Positions 33,219 to 42,523 of a stretch of 60,770 nucleotides of DNA are shown in pieces. The notes under the pieces were generated by a model. It did not search any database and was not told where the DNA came from. It was given only the letters and a program-made list of their open reading frames with translations. Location of the stretch: positions 95,040 through 155,809 of the forward strand of contig NZ_CP024637.1 of NCBI RefSeq assembly GCF_009728735.1. Reading direction: 5' to 3'. This DNA comes from Pantoea phytobeneficialis. Lineage in GTDB: Bacteria > Pseudomonadota > Gammaproteobacteria > Enterobacterales > Enterobacteriaceae. A program made the translations under genes and the position numbers. Every line of letters starts with the position of its first letter. The stretch's first letter is position 1.

Positions 33219-34147
33219 CTATTTACCTGCCAGCAACGCACCGCGCGGTTCCCTTCCACCCCCCGTAATTGCTGCGGCGTACCACAGGCCTCCACAGCCA
33301 GCGGGCAGCGATCGCGAAAATAGCAGCCGCCGGGTAACACGCGATTGCCCGGCAAATCGGTTTTACGTAACGCGATGTGTTCTGCCAGCGGTTGATGGAT
33401 GTCCGGCACTGAGGCCAGCAGCAGTTGCGTATAAGGATGCTGCGGCTGCGTCAGGACGTCGTCGGCCTTGCCCAGCTCAACTATCTGCCCGAGATACATC
33501 ACCGCCACACGATCGCTCATATGTCGTACCACCGAGACGTTGTGCGAAATCAGCACATAGGTCAGATTGCGCTGCTGCTGGAGCATGACCAGCAGGTTGA
33601 GGATCTGTGCCTGTACGGATATATCCAGTGCCGAGGTAGGCTCATCCAGCACGATGATCTGCGGGGTGGAGGAGAGGGCGCGGGCAATGGCGATACGCTG
33701 GCGCTGACCACCGGAGAAGGCATGCGGCAGACGATCAAGGTATTCAGGGCGAATTCCCACCAACTGAGCCAGTTCAACGGCGAGCTGGCGACGCGCCGCC
33801 TCCTTCATGCGCTGCTGAATCCACACCGGTTCCGTGATGATGCGCCACACCGGTAAACGGGGATCGAGAGACGACAAGGGGTCCTGGAATACCATCTGCA
33901 TGGTGCCCGAGGCGGGTGCAGCGCGTTGGCACTGGCCCTGCTGCGGTTGCAACATCCCCATCAACAGTTGGGCGAGGGTACTTTTGCCACAACCCGATTC
34001 GCCCACAATGCCCAGGGTTTCGCCGCGGTTAAGCTGTAAATCAAGACCATTCAGCGCATGGGCCTGTTCGGTGATGCGGCCCAGCCAGTTGCGACGCAGC
34101 GGAAAATTCACATGCACATCGCGCAGTTCCAACAGCATCTCAGACAT
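33212..34147 (-). CDS. ddpF: Peptide ABC transporter ATPase DdpF/DppF type
   Basis: 311 residues. Walker A GESGCGKSTLAQLLMG, signature SGGQRQRIAIARAL and Walker B IIVLDEPTSALD; the C-terminal P-G-G-C-Y-F-R-D-R-C-P-L is the oligopeptide-ATPase extension, which may bind an Fe-S cluster. It overlaps the DdpD-type gene by 8 bases; the ATG at 34147 is chosen for [15 protein letters not shown], since the in-frame extension to 34330 duplicates sequence antisense to nothing useful. Last gene of the ddp operon. Confidence 0.9.
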   Translation of the reverse strand: MSEMLLELRDVHVNFPLRRNWLGRITEQAHALNGLDLQLNRGETLGIVGESGCGKSTLAQLLMGMLQPQQGQCQRAAPASGTMQMVFQDPLSSLDPRLPVWRIITEPVWIQQRMKEAARRQLAVELAQLVGIRPEYLDRLPHAFSGGQRQRIAIARALSSTPQIIVLDEPTSALDISVQAQILNLLVMLQQQRNLTYVLISHNVSVVRHMSDRVAVMYLGQIVELGKADDVLTQPQHPYTQLLLASVPDIHQPLAEHIALRKTDLPGNRVLPGGCYFRDRCPLAVEACGTPQQLRGVEGNRAVRCWQVNSP

Positions 34148-35120
34148 AAGCGTTCTCCCGTTGCGGATACCAGCAGGCGGCAGACTGGCTACCACAAGGT
34201 TGCAGCGTTGGCGTTTCGCTACAGCGCGGCCCGGCGGCAAAGCAGCGTTCACGGAAAGCGCACCCGGTGGGGAGATGCGCCAAATTTGGCACGGTGCCAG
34301 GGATTGCGGGTAGCGTTGAACGGGGTTCACGTTGTTCCGGCGCGCACTGCAACAACCCCTGGGTATAGGGATGCACCGGATGGCGAATCAAATCCTGTGT
34401 GGCCCCCTGTTCAATCACGCTACCGGCGTACATCACGTATAAACGATCACACAGCTGCGATACCACGGCCATGTCGTGGCTGATAAATAACACCGAAGTA
34501 CCGCTGGTGCGGGCTTTCTGTTTCAGCAGGCGTAGCACCTGGAGTTGAACCGTGACGTCCAGCGCGGTGGTGGGTTCATCGGCGATAATCAGCGTGGGAT
34601 CGCAGGAAAAGGCCAGTGCGATCATCACGCGCTGGCGCATGCCGCCTGACAGTTCAAACGGATAACGTTTCATCACCTGGGCGGCATCGGGAATTTGCAT
34701 CTCCTCCAGCAGGCCGATGGCTTTTTGCTGTGCCGCTTTGCGCGTCAGCGCCTGGTGATGGCGGATCACCTCCACGATTTGCCGCCCGATGCGGCGTGTC
34801 GGATTGAGCGCCGTCATCGGCTCCTGAAAGATCATCGCCACGCGCGAACCACGCCACTGTCGCAATTGTTTCTCACTGGCGCGCAGCACATCTTCTCCGA
34901 GCAACGTGACTTCACCCTGCGGCACGCGGTAACGTCCCTCTGGCAGCAGGCGCATTGCCAGCATGGCAGTGACCGATTTACCGGAGCCGGATTCACCCAC
35001 CACGCCAACAATCTCGCCGCGTCCGACCTCCAGTGACACATGATTGAGCGCATGGACTTCACCCTGGTAGATCGGGAAGTTCAACTGCACGTCGCGCATG
35101 GAGAGTACCTGAGTCACCAT
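34140..35120 (-). CDS. ddpD: Peptide ABC transporter ATPase DdpD/DppD type
   Basis: 326 residues. Walker [19 protein letters not shown], signature [14 protein letters not shown], Walker [13 protein letters not shown], and a C-terminal C-A-F-R-E-R-C Cys motif. It pairs with the second ATPase to drive peptide uptake. The start overlaps the permease stop. Confidence 0.9.
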   Translation of the reverse strand: MVTQVLSMRDVQLNFPIYQGEVHALNHVSLEVGRGEIVGVVGESGSGKSVTAMLAMRLLPEGRYRVPQGEVTLLGEDVLRASEKQLRQWRGSRVAMIFQEPMTALNPTRRIGRQIVEVIRHHQALTRKAAQQKAIGLLEEMQIPDAAQVMKRYPFELSGGMRQRVMIALAFSCDPTLIIADEPTTALDVTVQLQVLRLLKQKARTSGTSVLFISHDMAVVSQLCDRLYVMYAGSVIEQGATQDLIRHPVHPYTQGLLQCAPEQREPRSTLPAIPGTVPNLAHLPTGCAFRERCFAAGPRCSETPTLQPCGSQSAACWYPQRENAYV

Positions 35121-36013
35121 CAGTGTTGTCCTCCGGTTTTCGGGTCGAGCAGATCACGCAGACCATCGCCAAACAAGTTAAAACCAACCGCAGTGATCAG
35201 AATGGCTCCGCCCGGGAATGTGCAGTACCACCACTGATCCAGCACATAATTACGCCCTACCGCCACCATCGCGCCCCATTCGGCCGTGGGTTGCTGCGCG
35301 CCAAGGCCGATGAATCCCAGCGTTGCCGCCATCAGAATCGCGCTGCCAATATCCAGTGACGCTTGCACAATCAGCGGTGGCAAAGCGTTACGCAGGATAT
35401 GCCAGCTGATCAGATGCCAGCGTGAAGCGCCAAAGGTACGGGCGGCCTGAACATAGGTGAACTGACGCACAATCAGCGTCTGGCCGCGTGCCAGCCGCAC
35501 ATAAAACGGAATACGCACGATGGCAATGGCCAGCATGGCGTTGACCAGACTTGGCCCGAGTGCCGCCGCCAGCGCCATCGTCAGCACCAGCGAGGGAATC
35601 GACAGCATGATATCCATCAGCCGCATGATCAATGCATCACCGCGCCCACCGATCACCCCGGAGAAGCAGCCGAGCAGTGAGCCGATGCCGCCCGCAATCA
35701 CCACCACCATCAAACCCGCCACCATCGATTGCTGGCTACCGACCAGCACGCGACTAAACAGATCACGGCCCACTTCATCGGTGCCAAACCAGTGCAGTGC
35801 GGAAGGCGCTTGCAGACGTGCGGTGAGGTCCAGCGCGTTGGGATCATAGGGGGCCAGCCACGGCGACAGGATCAGCAGCAACAACATCAGCAGCATGATC
35901 ACGCCGCCCACCAGGGTCAGCGGGCTTTGCCGCAACAGCCAGAAGGTACGTTTCAGGCTGGACTGCCAGCGGCGGTGGTTGCGTGTACGCGGCTCGACTT
36001 CCGTCATCATCAT
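35120..36013 (-). CDS. ddpC: Peptide ABC transporter permease DdpC/DppC type
   Basis: 297 residues with six predicted membrane segments and the EAA-like loop AARTFGASRWHLISWHILRN. N-terminal ALHWFGTDEVGRDLFSRVLV is the standard DppC leader. Three ATGs in a row at 36005-36013 leave the exact start open; the first overlaps the ddpB stop as ATGA. Confidence 0.9.
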   Translation of the reverse strand: MMMTEVEPRTRNHRRWQSSLKRTFWLLRQSPLTLVGGVIMLLMLLLLILSPWLAPYDPNALDLTARLQAPSALHWFGTDEVGRDLFSRVLVGSQQSMVAGLMVVVIAGGIGSLLGCFSGVIGGRGDALIMRLMDIMLSIPSLVLTMALAAALGPSLVNAMLAIAIVRIPFYVRLARGQTLIVRQFTYVQAARTFGASRWHLISWHILRNALPPLIVQASLDIGSAILMAATLGFIGLGAQQPTAEWGAMVAVGRNYVLDQWWYCTFPGGAILITAVGFNLFGDGLRDLLDPKTGGQH

Positions 36014-37032
36014 GCGTCACCTCCGCGACCGATGCGCGGGTCGATCCACAGATAGATCAGGTCCACCGCCAGATTGACCAGCACATAAACAAAGGACACC
36101 ACCACGGCAAACCCCATCACCGCCGGGAAATCAAGCGCCTGGATCGAAGCCACCACCCACGCCCCCATCCCCGGCCAGGCAAAAACCGTTTCGGTCAGAA
36201 CCGCGCCGTACAACAGATCCCCCAGCGCCAGGCCCAGCACGGTGACGGACGGGATCAGCGCATTCGGCAGCGCATAGCGCAGGATAATCACCCGGTTTGG
36301 CAAGCCGCTGGCGCGGGCGGTACGAATGTAATCTTCGCTGAGTTGCTCCAGCATCGCGCCGCGTATCTGGCGTGCCACAATGCCGAGATGGACAAACGCC
36401 AGCGTCAGCGACGGCAATATCAGATGCTGTAAGGCGTTGAAAAACACCTCGCTGTCACCCGCCAGCAGCGCATCGATGGTGTAAAACCCGGTGATACGCG
36501 CCGGGGGATCAAGCCAGTCATCCAGCCGTCCACCACCGGGCAACAGTTGCAGATGACCGTAAAACAGCACAATCACCCCCAGCCCGAGCCAGAAGGCCGG
36601 GGTGGAGATGCCGGTGATCGCCAGCAAACGTACCAGATGGTCGAGCCAGCGATTGCGATACACGGCCGACAACACGCCGAGCGGGATACCGATCAACAAC
36701 GCCAACAGCAGGGCGCAGCAGGCCAGCTCCAGCGTCGCGGGGAAAAAGGTACGCATCTCCTCCAGCACCGGTCGCCCGGTGCGGATTGAGGTTCCCAGAT
36801 CGCCATGCAACAACGCCATCACATAGCGTCCAAACTGCACCCATAGCGGCTGGTCCAGCCCGAGTTGCTGGCGAATATGTTGCACAATCGCCTCGCTGGC
36901 GCGATCCCCGGCCAGCATCCGCGCCGGATCGCCCGGTATCAGATGCGAGATAATAAAGGTGATCACGCAGACCCCAGCCACCACGAGGAGAAGTCCCCAG
37001 CAGCGCTGGCGTAAAATTTGCCAGAGTGTCAT
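36010..37032 (-). CDS. ddpB: Peptide ABC transporter permease DdpB/DppB type
   Basis: 340 residues, six membrane segments; IISHLIPGDPARMLAGDRAS and the EAA loop RTARASGLPNRVIILRYALP identify a DppB-type permease. It starts 46 bases after the binding-protein stop (on this strand) and overlaps ddpC by 4 bases. Confidence 0.9.
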   Translation of the reverse strand: MTLWQILRQRCWGLLLVVAGVCVITFIISHLIPGDPARMLAGDRASEAIVQHIRQQLGLDQPLWVQFGRYVMALLHGDLGTSIRTGRPVLEEMRTFFPATLELACCALLLALLIGIPLGVLSAVYRNRWLDHLVRLLAITGISTPAFWLGLGVIVLFYGHLQLLPGGGRLDDWLDPPARITGFYTIDALLAGDSEVFFNALQHLILPSLTLAFVHLGIVARQIRGAMLEQLSEDYIRTARASGLPNRVIILRYALPNALIPSVTVLGLALGDLLYGAVLTETVFAWPGMGAWVVASIQALDFPAVMGFAVVVSFVYVLVNLAVDLIYLWIDPRIGRGGDA

Positions 37033-37078
37033 CGGCGCTCCCTGACGGCGTCGTTGTCGACGCCTTACGTTGAGTTGC

Positions 37079-38641
37079 TTACTTACTCATGTTAGCGATG
37101 TTGAACACCTGTTCCAGCATCGGGTTAAACACAAAGCCTTTGACCTGTTTGTTCATCGCCAGCTGATAGTTTTTCTGGAACAGATAAACGTAGGCTGCCT
37201 CGTCGATGACGATTTTTTCCGCCTGCTGATAATCTTTGGTGCGCGCCTGTTGATCGGTGGTTGCCAGCGCGCTTTTCAGCAGCTTGTCGACGTCGGCGTT
37301 TTCATAGAAGGAACGGTTGCCCGGCAGCCCTTTCTTGTCCGACTCAAACCAGTAATTCATAAACATGTAGGGATCCGCAAAATCCGGGCTCCAGTTGCCG
37401 ATCGCGATGTCGTAATCGCCTTTACCGACGCGTTCACGCATGGTGGCGTTGGCAAGTTTTTCCAGCTTCACATTGATACCGATTTTGCCGAGGCTGGCCT
37501 GAGTGGAAAGGGCGATAGGTTCCCAGTTGGGATCGTTATCTGAGTAGAGGAACGTCAGGCTGGCCGGTTTTTGTGGCACTTTGTCCAGCGCGGCTTTGGC
37601 TTTGGCCTCATCCATGTTGTATTGCATTGCGGAGGCATCATAACCCCACATGCCTTCGGGGATCGGCCCGCGCATCTGCTTGCCGTAGCCGCTCAGAATG
37701 CCTTTCACCATACCCTGATAATCGGTGGCCCAGGAGACGGCACGACGCAGATCCACCTGATTCATCGGTGCCTTGCTGTTGTTGAGATAAAGATAAGTAA
37801 CGCGCAGCGACGGGTATTCCGCCACCTCGACTTTACCTTCCTGTTTCAGCGCGGTGAGTTGGTCAATCGGTAGCGAATCAGCGATATCGATATCACCGCG
37901 CGACAGTTGCAGACGGCGTGAGGCGCTTTCCCCGATAATCTTTACCGACACGCGTTTAAACGCCGGCTTATCCCCGGCGTAATGCGGATTAGGCACCAGC
38001 ACCAGTTGCTGACCTTTCTGCCAACTTTTCAGCATAAAGGGGCCGGAACCGGCGGTGTGTTCTGCCAGATAACCGCGTGCATCGTCAGCGGCATGTGCCT
38101 TCAACACCGCCGGATTAATGATCGATGCGCCATCGTTCGCCAGGGTGTAGAGAAAGGGAGCAAAAGGCTGGCTGAGGGTGAATTTCACCGTATGCGGGTC
38201 AACCACATCGATTTTCAAATCGGCCGGATAGGCTTCTGCCGGACCTTGTTTGATTTTGAGCAAACGTTCGAATGAGGCTTTTACCGCATCGGCAGTCACG
38301 GCGCTGCCGTCGTCAAATTTTTCATTATCTTTCAGTTTGAAGGTCCAGGTTTTCTGATCTTCCGAAGCCTGCCAGCTGGCGGCCAGATCCCCTTCCACTT
38401 CGGTAGAACCTTTGCCATCGACCGTTTTATAGCGCACCAGACGTTGATAAGCCGGGTAAGTGACGGTCCAGTCGTTATTATCAATGGTGACCGCCGGGTC
38501 AAGGGTTTGCGGATCGGCGGCTTTGCCGATCACCAGCATATCTTTCGGCACCGCCGCCTGTACGCCAGGGACAGCGAGCGCCAGCGCGCTGGTCAAAAGG
38601 GCCGGACGTAACAGCGAACGTAACAGGTGTGTCGTCTTCAT
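37079..38641 (-). CDS. ddpA: Peptide-binding protein DdpA/DppA type
   Basis: 520 residues. A signal peptide of about 30 residues ends G-V-Q-A before AVPKDMLVIGKAADPQTLDP. The body follows the SBP_bac_5 family (YPAYQRLVRYKTVDGKGSTE; GSGPFMLKSWQKGQQLVLVP). GGAGC upstream fixes the ATG at 38641; the longer frame to 38722 would overlap ddpX. It probably binds D-Ala-D-Ala or other short cell-wall peptides, given its neighbour. Confidence 0.9.
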   Translation of the reverse strand: MKTTHLLRSLLRPALLTSALALAVPGVQAAVPKDMLVIGKAADPQTLDPAVTIDNNDWTVTYPAYQRLVRYKTVDGKGSTEVEGDLAASWQASEDQKTWTFKLKDNEKFDDGSAVTADAVKASFERLLKIKQGPAEAYPADLKIDVVDPHTVKFTLSQPFAPFLYTLANDGASIINPAVLKAHAADDARGYLAEHTAGSGPFMLKSWQKGQQLVLVPNPHYAGDKPAFKRVSVKIIGESASRRLQLSRGDIDIADSLPIDQLTALKQEGKVEVAEYPSLRVTYLYLNNSKAPMNQVDLRRAVSWATDYQGMVKGILSGYGKQMRGPIPEGMWGYDASAMQYNMDEAKAKAALDKVPQKPASLTFLYSDNDPNWEPIALSTQASLGKIGINVKLEKLANATMRERVGKGDYDIAIGNWSPDFADPYMFMNYWFESDKKGLPGNRSFYENADVDKLLKSALATTDQQARTKDYQQAEKIVIDEAAYVYLFQKNYQLAMNKQVKGFVFNPMLEQVFNIANMSK

Positions 38642-38654
38642 CGCAAAGCTCCAG

Positions 38655-39230
38655 TTAACAGGAAAATAAGGTGTCGTCGTAACAGGAAAAACGATCGTCA
38701 AGCAGCGGATAGCGCAGCGCATCGGGCAACTCGAAGTGCCACCATTCGCTGCTCATGCCAACAAAGCCGCCGCCAAACATAATCGCGTTGAGCAACAGGC
38801 GATTACGCTGTGCGGCGACCGGCACGGAAGGGTGATATTGATGGGAACGTTCATGCATCTCATCGAAGCCGGCGCCCATATCAAGGATGTGTCCGTCCTG
38901 GTCCATCAGGGTCACATCAATGGCGACGCCCCGGCTGTGATTGGAACCCAGGGTAAGATCGGCGACATATTGCGGGTCGGGGCAGGCTTGCCACAGCAAC
39001 GCCTGCGCCTGGCGGGGGCGATACGCGTCGTAAACGCGCAACTGAAAACCAGCCAGTGCCGCAATAGCGAGACTTTTTTCCAGCGCCGGTACGGCATCAG
39101 GATGCAGCAGGCAGCGCGCTTCGCGATAAATCGGACGGCCGGTCAGGTTATCCGCCGTGGCGTATTTCAGATCGATAGTTAATTGCGGGAAACGCGCAGT
39201 GAGATCGACCAGTTCACAATTGTCAGACAT
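38655..39230 (-). CDS. ddpX: D-Ala-D-Ala dipeptidase DdpX (VanX family)
   Basis: 191 residues. All VanX landmarks are present: Arg71 in YDAYRPRQ, zinc ligands His98 and Asp105 in SNHSRGVAIDVTL, catalytic Glu162 and zinc ligand His165 in SSEWWHFELP. It cleaves the D-Ala-D-Ala dipeptide so the cell can use it as nutrient; no signal peptide, so it acts in the cytoplasm after uptake. It begins 8 bases after the RpiR-family regulator and is followed after 13 bases by ddpA, matching the E. coli order ddpXABCDF. Confidence 0.93.
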   Translation of the reverse strand: MSDNCELVDLTARFPQLTIDLKYATADNLTGRPIYREARCLLHPDAVPALEKSLAIAALAGFQLRVYDAYRPRQAQALLWQACPDPQYVADLTLGSNHSRGVAIDVTLMDQDGHILDMGAGFDEMHERSHQYHPSVPVAAQRNRLLLNAIMFGGGFVGMSSEWWHFELPDALRYPLLDDRFSCYDDTLFSC

Positions 39231-39238
39231 AGCAACCC

Positions 39239-40105
39239 TTAACGTTCAAATTGACCAAATTCCTGCTGTAACTGACGATTCGCCGCCAAACGGGTGGCAA
39301 GGTTGTCACCCAGTTGATCGACGACGCCTGACAACAGCAGGTTAAACAGGCAGGTGATTGGTGCCAGCGAATCCCAGAAATGGCCGGTATCAGTTTTCAC
39401 CTGTAATAAATCCAGCGGGTAGTCACGCGCCCACGGACACCAGATATCGGTGATTAACGCCAGCTGCACCTGTTGTTCGCACGCTACGCGGCAATACTGG
39501 CGGGCAATGGCGGAGTAGGCGCGGGTATCGGTGATCACCACATAGGGGCGTTCAAAGCCAGAATTCAGGGATTCCACCCAACTGCCCGAAAGCCCCTCGG
39601 CATAGCTGACGCGCGGTCGCAGGTATTCGAGATGGCTAAAAAAGGCGTTAGCGATACCACGGGTGGACTGGATGCCGAGTACAAATACCGCATCGGCGTG
39701 CGTCAGTTGCTGCACCACGCGCTGAAACACCTCGCTTTGCGCCAGTTGATAGACATGCTGGATGGCGTCAAGCTCCAGTTCCAGCGACTGCTGCGAGCGG
39801 CGCGGCAGCCGATTCTGTTGCTGCCAGGCATCAAGACGTTCATTCATTCCCCAGGCCTGATAAGGGCTGGCGGGTACATCCCGCAGGCTTTGCTTGACGT
39901 CGTCCAGGTTGCGATAACCGAGCTTACGCAGATAGCGACCGACGGTAATTCCGGTAGTACCCGTAGCCTGCGCGATGCTGTCTGCTGTTTCAAACGGGAT
40001 CTGCGCACTGTGCGTCAGCAACCAACTGGCGATGCGCTTCGCACTCGGCGTTTGCTGGTTGAAACTGGCTTCAATGCGAGCAATCAATTCGGGTTTAGCA
40101 GTCAT
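39239..40105 (-). CDS. RpiR-family regulator (HTH plus SIS domain)
   Basis: 288 residues. An N-terminal HTH_6 domain (TADSIAQATGTTGITVGRYL; KLGYRNLDDVKQSL) is followed by a SIS domain (VFVLGIQSTRGIANAFFSHL). SIS domains of this family usually bind phosphosugars; MurR, a relative, senses MurNAc-6-P. Here it is the first gene before ddpX, suggesting regulation of cell-wall peptide use by an amino-sugar signal. TGTTAGC occurs twice upstream (40117 and 40146), a possible site. Confidence 0.88.
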   Translation of the reverse strand: MTAKPELIARIEASFNQQTPSAKRIASWLLTHSAQIPFETADSIAQATGTTGITVGRYLRKLGYRNLDDVKQSLRDVPASPYQAWGMNERLDAWQQQNRLPRRSQQSLELELDAIQHVYQLAQSEVFQRVVQQLTHADAVFVLGIQSTRGIANAFFSHLEYLRPRVSYAEGLSGSWVESLNSGFERPYVVITDTRAYSAIARQYCRVACEQQVQLALITDIWCPWARDYPLDLLQVKTDTGHFWDSLAPITCLFNLLLSGVVDQLGDNLATRLAANRQLQQEFGQFER

Positions 40106-40446
40106 CGCGGCCTCAATGTTAGCAAGCTGTCATTGGTTGGCATTTTGTTAGCTGAGTAACAATGCAGAACGCGTGCCAACGCGGCAGGGCGCGTCACACC
40201 TGCGGAATCGGTGGCGAGTGAATTAACAACAGATCAACATTTGTGCAGCGTAGTTCACTTTTGGTGCAACACGTCAGGGGATTAAGACGATTCTGTGCTG
40301 CGGCTCGGATATTTTTGATTTCACTGAAGTGGAAGCGTAAGTTGGTTATTTTTTGTTCCGAATTAAATTCTAAACTGACCAAAATCAATAAAACTTACTA
40401 CTGGCGGCTCAAGATGGAGATCGAAACACAGGAGATATAGGAGGCT
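40106..40446. other. Divergent intergenic region, rpiR to small HTH gene
   Basis: Contains two TGTTAGC heptamers about 29 bases apart and AT-rich stretches likely to hold both promoters. An AGGAGG lies just before the ATG at 40447. Nothing else recognised. Confidence 0.45.
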
Positions 40447-40665
40447 ATGATGCGCACTTCAGTTATGACATTACCGGAAATGGCGCGCTATCTGGGCGTT
40501 CCCCCTGCGACCCTGGCTCGAGCAATCTGCAATCGGGGTACGCTGGAAAAATTACCGCTGCCGGAAGCGGTTGATGAGGATGTTCCCCTGTCACGTCGCT
40601 GTTGGTACCCGCACGACGTTAGTCAGTTCCGTCATGCGCTACAGCGGGCAAGGCATGGTCATTAG
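40447..40665 (+). CDS. Small putative DNA-binding protein
   Basis: A 72-residue protein with an exact AGGAGG 5 bases before ATG 40447. MTLPEMARYLGVPPATLARA resembles the N-terminal helix-turn-helix of AlpA/excisionase-like proteins, and RRCWYPHDVSQFRHAL the following wing. I do not recognise a named family. It is followed by a strong palindrome at 40678 and is not obviously in an operon. Confidence 0.55.
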   Translation: MMRTSVMTLPEMARYLGVPPATLARAICNRGTLEKLPLPEAVDEDVPLSRRCWYPHDVSQFRHALQRARHGH

Positions 40666-40677
40666 TCCTTATCTTAA

Positions 40678-40701
40678 CCCTCTCCCGCAAGCGGGAGAGG
40701 G
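40678..40701. repeat. Perfect GC-rich palindrome
   Basis: CCCTCTCCCGC-AA-GCGGGAGAGGG: 11-bp arms with a two-base loop, 13 bases after the small gene's stop. There is no T-run, so it is not a classical terminator. Palindromes of this sequence type are widespread in proteobacterial intergenic DNA. It is unrelated to the local REP family. Confidence 0.7.
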
Positions 40702-40815
40702 AGTCAATCGGGTAAATAAAAAGTGGTTAGGTCCATTCCCCCAGTATATTCGTGTCACTGATTACGGCTGAATAACGGCCCGAAGCCTTAAAGTCATTTA
40801 GCTTTCCCGGCGTAC

Positions 40816-41112
40816 TCATTGATTAACAATGTTTTTGATTAAGTAACCTGCTGTCTGACCATTATCGTTTACCGGACGTCGCATCTGATGCTTTTTATTT
40901 TTTTCTGTCTGCAAATATCTACTGGGCCAGATATCCTCAGGCGCAACGCCTATTGCTTGTGCAATAATATGCTCACCTCTGGCCCAGGGCCGGTTAAGGG
41001 CATAATTTAATGTTCCTGAAGCAAGGCCACTTTCTCTTGATAGAGCAGCAAGAGACTTTTTCTTTTTCCTTACTGCTGCAAGGATGTCTTCTTTATGCCA
41101 GTCTTTTTCCAT
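40816..41112 (-). CDS. nlp: Ner-like regulator Nlp/SfsB
   Basis: 98 residues. MEKDWHKEDILAAVRKKKKS, SRESGLASGTLNYALNRPWA and GEHIIAQAIGVAPEDIWPSR match the Ner/Nlp family of phage-derived HTH proteins (SfsB in E. coli). The ATG at 41112 has AGAAGAAAA before it; in-frame ATGs at 41127 and 41172 are alternatives. Low GC. Its targets are unknown; the neighbouring elbB operon is one possibility. Confidence 0.82.
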   Translation of the reverse strand: MEKDWHKEDILAAVRKKKKSLAALSRESGLASGTLNYALNRPWARGEHIIAQAIGVAPEDIWPSRYLQTEKNKKHQMRRPVNDNGQTAGYLIKNIVNQ

Positions 41113-41447
41113 TTTTCTTCTTTGCATGTTTATCTGTACTCCATATTTGAAGTCTATATGTAAATATCCCATGTCTATTTAATTTAACAGGGGGGTTGTG
41201 ACCGAAAGAAAATAGTCGAGAGTGTATTGATGTGAAAGCTGCAGAAGATAAGTCCGAAGTTGTCAGAACGAAAGTGGTAGGGATGAGTGTTGGCTTAGTC
41301 AGTCGGAATAACTTTGAAATGTTTATTTTTTAATGGGTTAGGTGTGCAATTTAAGGTTCGATTCAATAAAAGCGATGCCTTCTTATCAGATGGCGATCGC
41401 TTTATTCAGCAGTTCATCAGGAATGTTTCAGCGGCTACTATTAATCA

Positions 41448-41870
41448 TCATGTTACTTTAATCATGTCCTTGTTAATCTTAAGTCTGGATGGATGGAAAA
41501 TTATTGAGCTGGCATCAGCCGTAAACAACAAACGGCGTAGCTCATTTCTGAATCCCATCGCATCTGCGGCTTTAGTTAGATTCAATATGCGTCCTCTAAG
41601 AACTACATCATCCAGTTCTGAAAGTGCTATCTTTCTGTCAGGATTGTTATACAGATACTCAAAAAGGGTATGATTTAAAGATTGATTACGAAATGATGCA
41701 ACAATATATCTTCCATCTAAAATGACAGTGCGTGTGTCGTAATCGTATAAAAGCGAAGGTCTTACTGGCAAAGGATGAGTCATAACCGAAGGATTTTTTA
41801 TCTCCATCAGTGCTATCACCAGAGCAAATAATAAGACCTCAAGCACACAACCGTAAAGGAATATATTCAT
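41448..41870 (-). CDS. Membrane-anchored winged-helix-like protein, unknown
   Basis: 140 residues. One N-terminal hydrophobic helix (about 4-22, LYGCVLEVLLFALVIALM) is followed by a domain with LLYDYDTRTVILDGRYIVAS and a helical stretch NQSLNHTLFEYLYNNPDRKI-A-L-S-E-L-D-D-V and RNELRRLLF that resembles an OmpR/CadC-type winged helix. If so it has the reverse of the usual CadC order, with the membrane helix first. It overlaps elbB by 4 bases (ATGA), so it is translated with it. Family not recognised with certainty. Confidence 0.55.
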   Translation of the reverse strand: MNIFLYGCVLEVLLFALVIALMEIKNPSVMTHPLPVRPSLLYDYDTRTVILDGRYIVASFRNQSLNHTLFEYLYNNPDRKIALSELDDVVLRGRILNLTKAADAMGFRNELRRLLFTADASSIIFHPSRLKINKDMIKVT

Positions 41871-42523
41871 AATAACGACACAACTTTTTCCACAAGTTTA
41901 TCAATCCCCTCTTTCGCTTCCTTGATACTTTGCGCCAGCATGTAAGCCGGTGTTGTGACGACATTTCTCGTTTCATCTACCACGATTTCATTATATCTTG
42001 CTATCTGGTGTTGACAGCCAGCCTTCTTGATAAACTCAATGACTTCCCCGTCATTCCCGATGGTGATCTTCACGTCAGGACCATAGACTGAAGGGATAAG
42101 GATCGGTGCGATACACATATATCCGGCGGGTTTGTTTTCCGCTGCAAATTGTTTAAGTGCGGAAAGGGTGTTTTTTTCGACGCGAAACTCAGATTCACCG
42201 GTTGCAAAATTGGAGAGGTTTTTTGCGACACCGAAGCCTCCCGGAACAATTACGGCTGCAAATTGTTCACTGTTGCACTCCGTGACAGGTTTGATATTCC
42301 CTCTGACAATCCTTGCTGATTCTGTAAAAACATTTCTGATTTCAGGTGGAATGTCACCTTTTTTATGATCTATGACGTGATGTTGTTGAATATCTGGAGC
42401 AAAACACTGATGCGAAAAGCCGTTATTTTCAAGAGCCAATAAAGTTAGTACAACTTCATTGATTTCAGCACCGTCAAAAACGCCACAACCGGATAAAAGC
42501 ACTGCAACTTTTTTATTGCTCAT
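41867..42523 (-). CDS. elbB: ElbB-type DJ-1/PfpI glyoxalase
   Basis: 218 residues. KKVAVLLSGCGVFDGAEINE, VIVPGGFGVAKNLSNFA and GYMCIAPILIPSVYG with the nucleophilic Cys match ElbB, a DJ-1/PfpI-superfamily protein of near identical length. E. coli ElbB has weak glyoxalase III activity and was linked to isoprenoid production. The usual elbB neighbour mtgA is absent; instead the gene sits in an AT-rich operon, overlapping an upstream open frame by 3 bases (TAA 42513-42515 lies inside its first codons) and the membrane winged-helix gene by 4. This is probably an acquired copy. Confidence 0.88.
   Translation of the reverse strand: MSNKKVAVLLSGCGVFDGAEINEVVLTLLALENNGFSHQCFAPDIQQHHVIDHKKGDIPPEIRNVFTESARIVRGNIKPVTECNSEQFAAVIVPGGFGVAKNLSNFATGESEFRVEKNTLSALKQFAAENKPAGYMCIAPILIPSVYGPDVKITIGNDGEVIEFIKKAGCQHQIARYNEIVVDETRNVVTTPAYMLAQSIKEAKEGIDKLVEKVVSLL

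Noticed and set aside
41314..41673. Plus-strand 119-codon frame antisense to the winged-helix gene
   Set aside because: No ribosome site or family match, and the minus-strand gene overlaps elbB in operon fashion.
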